A stretch of DNA of 64,000 bases from Spirosoma rhododendri (GTDB lineage: Bacteria > Bacteroidota > Bacteroidia > Cytophagales > Spirosomataceae), in NCBI RefSeq assembly GCF_012849055.1, contig NZ_CP051677.1, positions 3,487,001 to 3,551,000 on the forward strand, given 5' to 3'. This document shows positions 60,862 to 64,000 of this stretch, one piece after another (position 1 is the stretch's first letter; the number at the start of each line of letters is the position of its first letter). The notes beneath the pieces are model-generated. The model saw only the letters and a list, made by a program, of their open reading frames with translations. It was not told the DNA's origin and did no database searches. A program made the translations under genes and the position numbers.

Positions 60862-61365
60862 GAAAATCGCCTATCAGGCACGGAACGGTGCCGTGCCGTT
60901 AGCGCTAATATGTATTGATTTGGCTGGCCTGGTAACGTGTCTTTACCGGCAACGCAGCAGAGAAATGGCCAGAAGATGGCCAGGGTGGGGTAATCGAGGA
61001 GAGACGCATACAGTGGCAGGATAGAAGCAAGGTCGCATAAGACCGTGCGCCACTAAAAGTAGGGAAGTACAAATGCGTAAGGCCCTTTTTATTGGTAATA
61101 GGTCAACAAAGTAGATAAGCTGGTATACGATGTTTGCTGATTTTAATGTATTGATAATCAGTTGTTGGTTGTATGTAGTAAGGCGTAACGGTATGGTTCG
61201 TGCGAAAAGGGCGAAGACGATTTGTCCGGCGAGGCAATAACACCGTCAGGCCAGGGCTATATCGATTTGGGTACACAATCTATGGCTGCTTGATGGCTTG
61301 CAGACAGGCGAAAATTGTGCGATCATACCGTATGGATCGCTGATAAAAGCAGCGTTGGACATGAC
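60862..61365. other. Intergenic region upstream of the T9SS cargo gene
   Basis: No convincing gene. Short stretches such as 61470-61688 (minus) stay open for about 70 codons but match nothing recognisable. It holds the promoter of the cargo gene, not identifiable by an exact motif, and becomes AT-rich around 61080-61170. Confidence 0.5.
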
Positions 61366-61426
61366 GGTATTCCCCATACACATGTGCCTGACAGAACGGG
61401 TCAGGCACATGTGTATGGGGAATACC
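61366..61426. repeat. Perfect 27-bp inverted repeat
   Basis: GGTATTCCCCATACACATGT... (61366-61392) is exactly complementary to 61400-61426, with a 7-base loop. It is not made of heptamers, is not next to a gene end and has no T tract, so it is not an obvious terminator. It could be a protein-binding site, a small RNA hairpin or the remnant of a mobile palindrome. Confidence 0.8.
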
Positions 61427-61641
61427 AAAGGAACCGTAACCGTAGCGTAGTTACTGTTGGAATAGACAGTCAGATTGCCGCAGTGGCTGCGGATAACACG
61501 ATCTGATCGCGCCCGTTCTGAACGTCGCTGTCGAAATCAGTAGCATCGGTTTGGGCCACACGCTGAACGCAGCCAACAGCCTCGAAAAACGAAGTAGTAC
61601 AGTGTCTTACTGAAGGATAGGTCAACGTCTGCGCACGGTAG

Positions 61642-61983
61642 TCATTTTCTGGTAAGCAGCTGTTCCATACGCTTTTCCAGTTGATCAATTCTAGCCAGTT
61701 GCTGTTTGGTTTTCACCTGTAGCTGTTGTTTGACTACCTGATTTGCGTTCTCCATTCGGATCATGTACAGCGTCAATTCCTCCACTTTTTCCAGCAAGAG
61801 GGCATTCATCTTCAACAGGTCGATGCCCTCTTCGACTAGCTGCCCGGCCAAATCAATATACCCCATCGTTCCCTTTCGTTGGTGAGACATGAGGTCGAAC
61901 CCGATCGAAGTTTGTGTAAGTGCCAGCGTAGACCCGCCTAATTGGGCGAATAAAACTAGTGTGGTTTTTGCTAGGTACAGCAT
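61642..61983 (-). CDS. Small exported coiled-coil protein
   Basis: A 113-residue protein: a hydrophobic, signal-like start (KTTLVLFAQLGGSTLALTQT) and then a long helical region with heptad-like Leu/Ile spacing (YIDLAGQLVEEGIDLLKMNA and LLLEKVEELTLYMIRMENAN). The part GYIDLAGQLVEEGIDLLKMN resembles tails of Bacteroidota surface or tail-fibre-like proteins, where it precedes a C-terminal coiled coil. Function unknown. It is divergent from the TPR gene with only 22 bases between starts. Confidence 0.6.
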   Translation of the reverse strand: MLYLAKTTLVLFAQLGGSTLALTQTSIGFDLMSHQRKGTMGYIDLAGQLVEEGIDLLKMNALLLEKVEELTLYMIRMENANQVVKQQLQVKTKQQLARIDQLEKRMEQLLTRK

Positions 61984-62005
61984 AACATAACTTGCGCTTA
62001 TACCT

Positions 62006-62953
62006 ATGTCTATAAGTAAAGCAGAATACTATTTTGGTCAGGGTAACTGTCACTTCAACAAACGGGAGTACCAGCTTGCCATCGACCAGTATAAGCAGGC
62101 GATCAGTGTCGACCCCCAATTTGCGTCCGCCTTTTGTAACGCGGGCGTAGCGTTTGCGGAAATACACAATCACGCTAAAGCGATCGAATCGTTCCAGCAG
62201 GCCATCGCGTCAAATCCTTACGATGCTGTGGCGTTTTACAACATGGGGCTCTCATACGCGGAGATGAATAACTATACGAAGGCGATCAGTGCTTTTCAAT
62301 CTGCCATCTCGCTGAATGCCCGCCACGCCAAAGCCTACTACAACCTGGGTCTGGCGTACACGGCTCTGGGGCAATATGAGTCCGCCATCGATCACTACCA
62401 GCAGGCGATCACGATTCAGCCCGTTTACGCCAGGGCGCACTTTAGCATGGGTTTGTGCTACGCGAAAATGACCAGTTACCAACAAGCGGTTGACGCCTGC
62501 CTGCGATCCATCGACATAAATCCCAGCAACGCCAAAGTCTATTACCAGGTGGGCTTGCTGTACGCTGAGCTTGGCAACTACGCGAAGGCGGTCAAGTACT
62601 GCCAGCAGGTCATTGAGCTGAACGCCCATGAACCAGCCGCTCACTATCACATGGGTCTTGCGTACCATCGGTTAACCAATTTTACCAAAGCCGTAGAGTG
62701 TTATCAGCAGGCCATTGATCTGAACGGCCAGTACGTCGAAGCCTATCACAACATGGGCCTTGCGTACAATAGTCTGGGTAACAACGGCCGGGCTATCGAA
62801 TGCTATCAGCAGGCCATTCAGCTGAACCCGCGTTACGTAGAAGCGCACTACAGTATGGGAGCGGCCTATTACCGGCTGGGCAACTATGCCCGTTCCATCG
62901 AGTGCTACGAACTGGGCGATACCCTGGATCTGCGGGAGTTGAGTCAGGGTTGA
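62006..62953 (+). CDS. TPR repeat protein
   Basis: A 315-residue protein made almost wholly of nine tetratricopeptide repeats (AKAYYNLGLAYTALGQYESA, YVEAYHNMGLAYNSLGNNGR and so on). There is no signal peptide, membrane segment or extra domain; the last residues are GDTLDLRELSQG. It is probably a protein-protein interaction scaffold. The partner is unknown; a strong terminator follows at 63064. Confidence 0.9.
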   Translation: MSISKAEYYFGQGNCHFNKREYQLAIDQYKQAISVDPQFASAFCNAGVAFAEIHNHAKAIESFQQAIASNPYDAVAFYNMGLSYAEMNNYTKAISAFQSAISLNARHAKAYYNLGLAYTALGQYESAIDHYQQAITIQPVYARAHFSMGLCYAKMTSYQQAVDACLRSIDINPSNAKVYYQVGLLYAELGNYAKAVKYCQQVIELNAHEPAAHYHMGLAYHRLTNFTKAVECYQQAIDLNGQYVEAYHNMGLAYNSLGNNGRAIECYQQAIQLNPRYVEAHYSMGAAYYRLGNYARSIECYELGDTLDLRELSQG

Positions 62954-63063
62954 GCCGCGTAGCGAACGTAATTAGGCGGGACTGCTGCTCTTGCAGGTGA
63001 GCACACCCAGTCAGCGACAGACCGTCAAGGTGCTCAAAATAGACTAACAGCGCTTATCAACAC

Positions 63064-63106
63064 AACAAACAGCCCGGCGGACTGCTAGTCTGCCGGGCTG
63101 TTTGTT
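63064..63106. terminator. Terminator after the TPR gene
   Basis: AACAAACAGCCCGGCGGAC pairs with GTCTGCCGGGCTGTTTGTT (one G-U pair), loop TGCTA. Confidence 0.8.
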
Positions 63107-63192
63107 ATTGCTTGCCTCCTCGGGGTTTTATCCTGTGAGAGCCAACGTGTGGCAAGTAGTCGTACCGCGTTAAATTTTCCCAGTTGGCGACA

Positions 63193-63387
63193 TTACTGTG
63201 GCTCATCGTCTTCGCTAACCACGTACTGATATCGGCCGGTCGGGTGAATGGCCAGGAAGGAGCGGCTTTGCCCGTTACGGATGGTCTGCGTTAGCTAAAC
63301 GACACTCGTTTCGGGATCGAAGGCAAATGCATAAACTCCTTTGCTACCCCTCACTGAGCATGTGCCAACGTACAGCACGGGGTGCAT
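63193..63387 (-). pseudogene. Remnant of a lactonase (6-phosphogluconolactonase-like) gene
   Basis: Reading the minus strand from ATG at 63387 gives MHPVLYVGTCSVRGSKGVYA FAFDPETSVV, a stop (TAG 63295-63297), then LTQTIRNGQSRSFLAIHPTG RYQYVVSEDDEPQ and another stop. Lactonase beta-propellers start with LYVGTY..GSKGIY.F.FD and NPSFLAIHPxGRYLYAVNE, so this is the N-terminal part of such a gene with an internal stop and no C-terminal continuation. A true decayed fragment rather than a sequencing fault, because only about 60 of more than 330 residues remain. Confidence 0.7.
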
Positions 63388-63426
63388 TTCGCTCAGTAAA
63401 AGGTAAGCGAATAGGCCAGAGAAGGC

Positions 63427-64000
63427 TTAGTCTCTGGGGTCCCGGTCGTCGCTTATCATGTCGATTACCCGCCTGGCCAGACCAATCGACCCCTGTTTCA
63501 GCCGGGTCGTGTCGCCGGACATACGGGCCACTACGCTGAATACGTGGTTGTTGTACAGAACGTGGAGCGCTTTTTTGCCCGGCTCCCAGATCGCCTTGTC
63601 GCCGACGCCGGTAACGGCCCGGCCCGTAGCTGTGTTACGGGCCGGTGCGACAAGGGCGGGTTTGGGTTCGGTGATACCCTCGATCGGCCCCGACGGGTCG
63701 AAGCCACGGGCCGAATCCTGCGCGGGTGAAGCGGCTGTCGAACTGATGGGGCCGGTCGCCGTGCCCTGCGGAGCCGGACCGTAAATGGTTGGTCGGGGCT
63801 TGGTGCCCTGGTCGGCAATGGGGTTGGCCTGGGGCTCAAATCGTTTGTTGAAGTAGTACTCTGACTGGTAGACCGACTCGAACGGTTTTTCGCTCTCCAG
63901 GTAGAAGCCGATCGCGTTGGAGCCCCACCGCAGTTCGCAACTGTTCAGGCGGCTGTGTTTTTCCAGTTCGACGTCGTTGCCCAGCTTGAACAGGTTCTTT
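63427..64000 (-). CDS. Hypothetical protein, 5' end beyond the window
   Basis: An open frame enters from the window end and stops at 63427, about 190 residues. Visible sequence: KNLFKLGNDVELEKHSRLNS, YLESEKPFESVYQSEYYFNK, a Pro/Ala/Thr-rich linker (TIYGPAPQGTATGPISSTAA) and a C-terminal folded part KAIWEPGKKALHVLYNNHVF SVVARMSGDTTRLKQG. I do not recognise the family. The linker suggests an exported or surface protein, but the N-terminus is missing. Confidence 0.75.
   Translation of the reverse strand, partial: KNLFKLGNDVELEKHSRLNSCELRWGSNAIGFYLESEKPFESVYQSEYYFNKRFEPQANPIADQGTKPRPTIYGPAPQGTATGPISSTAASPAQDSARGFDPSGPIEGITEPKPALVAPARNTATGRAVTGVGDKAIWEPGKKALHVLYNNHVFSVVARMSGDTTRLKQGSIGLARRVIDMISDDRDPRD

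Noticed and set aside
61470..61688. 72-codon minus-strand frame upstream of the coiled-coil gene's end
   Set aside because: Overlaps the end of the supported gene at 61642-61983 and shows no recognisable motif.

Overview
The window looks like a chromosomal segment of a GC-rich Bacteroidota of the order Cytophagales, probably close to Spirosoma. This is inferred from gene content and signals, not from a database search. The support is: HmuY-type heme proteins, a secreted protein with a type IX (T9SS) sorting domain, several multi-PAS histidine kinases, a two-component-regulator propeller kinase, DUF421, DUF4403 and DUF3817 genes, and the Bacteroidota -7 promoter hexamer-like motif TAnnTTTG in front of rnpB, rpsP, slyD, rluD and others. 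No tRNA, CRISPR array, transposase or phage gene was seen.

Layout. 1-8.5 kb is a heme-uptake locus: a candidate Fur-type operator, three small paralogous proteins, a TonB-dependent receptor (frameshifted), the HmuY lipoprotein, the HmuTUV ABC importer and the cytoplasmic heme protein HmuS. 8.6-15.2 kb carries a PIF1-like helicase, a half-size EamA transporter, a DUF2027/Smr protein, a DUF4403 lipoprotein and a DUF2278 protein. RNase P RNA lies at 15.4-15.9 kb. 16-21 kb holds an outer-membrane barrel, a TetR regulator with a DsbA-like oxidoreductase and a nitroreductase that share an operator, an AraC regulator and two small membrane proteins. 21-23 kb is the rpsP-rimM-trmD ribosome and tRNA operon. 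23-34 kb has two related PAS kinases, an AsmA-GT51 transglycosylase, a RES-Xre toxin-antitoxin pair, a GNAT enzyme, rluD, a PLP deaminase and tsaC. 34-42 kb has a 41-residue membrane protein, slyD, a CobS-like protein lacking its catalytic motif, a giant propeller kinase, an sdpR-sdpI pair and a hydrolase. 42-57 kb has a large MG2/plug-like protein, an aldo-keto reductase, a GT22 glycosyltransferase, four signalling proteins (three single receivers and a 1229-residue kinase), treZ, two DUF421 proteins and a zinc alcohol dehydrogenase. 57-64 kb has the T9SS cargo protein, a TPR protein, a lactonase remnant and a gene cut by the window end.

Two themes run through the window. First, many intergenic gaps are filled almost exactly, from stop codon to start codon, by composite inverted repeats. 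Their arms are degenerate tandem heptamers (GTTTAAG-like) or octamers (GTTGTAAA-like or AAAGAGYG-like), often with a second, GC-rich palindrome nested inside. One octamer copy sits inside RNase P RNA at the position of helix P12. Second, four genes (TonB receptor, trmD, the propeller kinase, alcohol dehydrogenase) are each broken by the apparent loss of one base in a G-run, and two more (a kinase and a DUF421 gene) by a single in-frame stop next to a G-run. Because trmD is normally indispensable, base-calling or assembly error is at least as likely as true decay.

The most promising candidate for something undescribed is the heme locus with its three diverged paralogs and a structured RNA-like element, together with the periodic composite palindromes.
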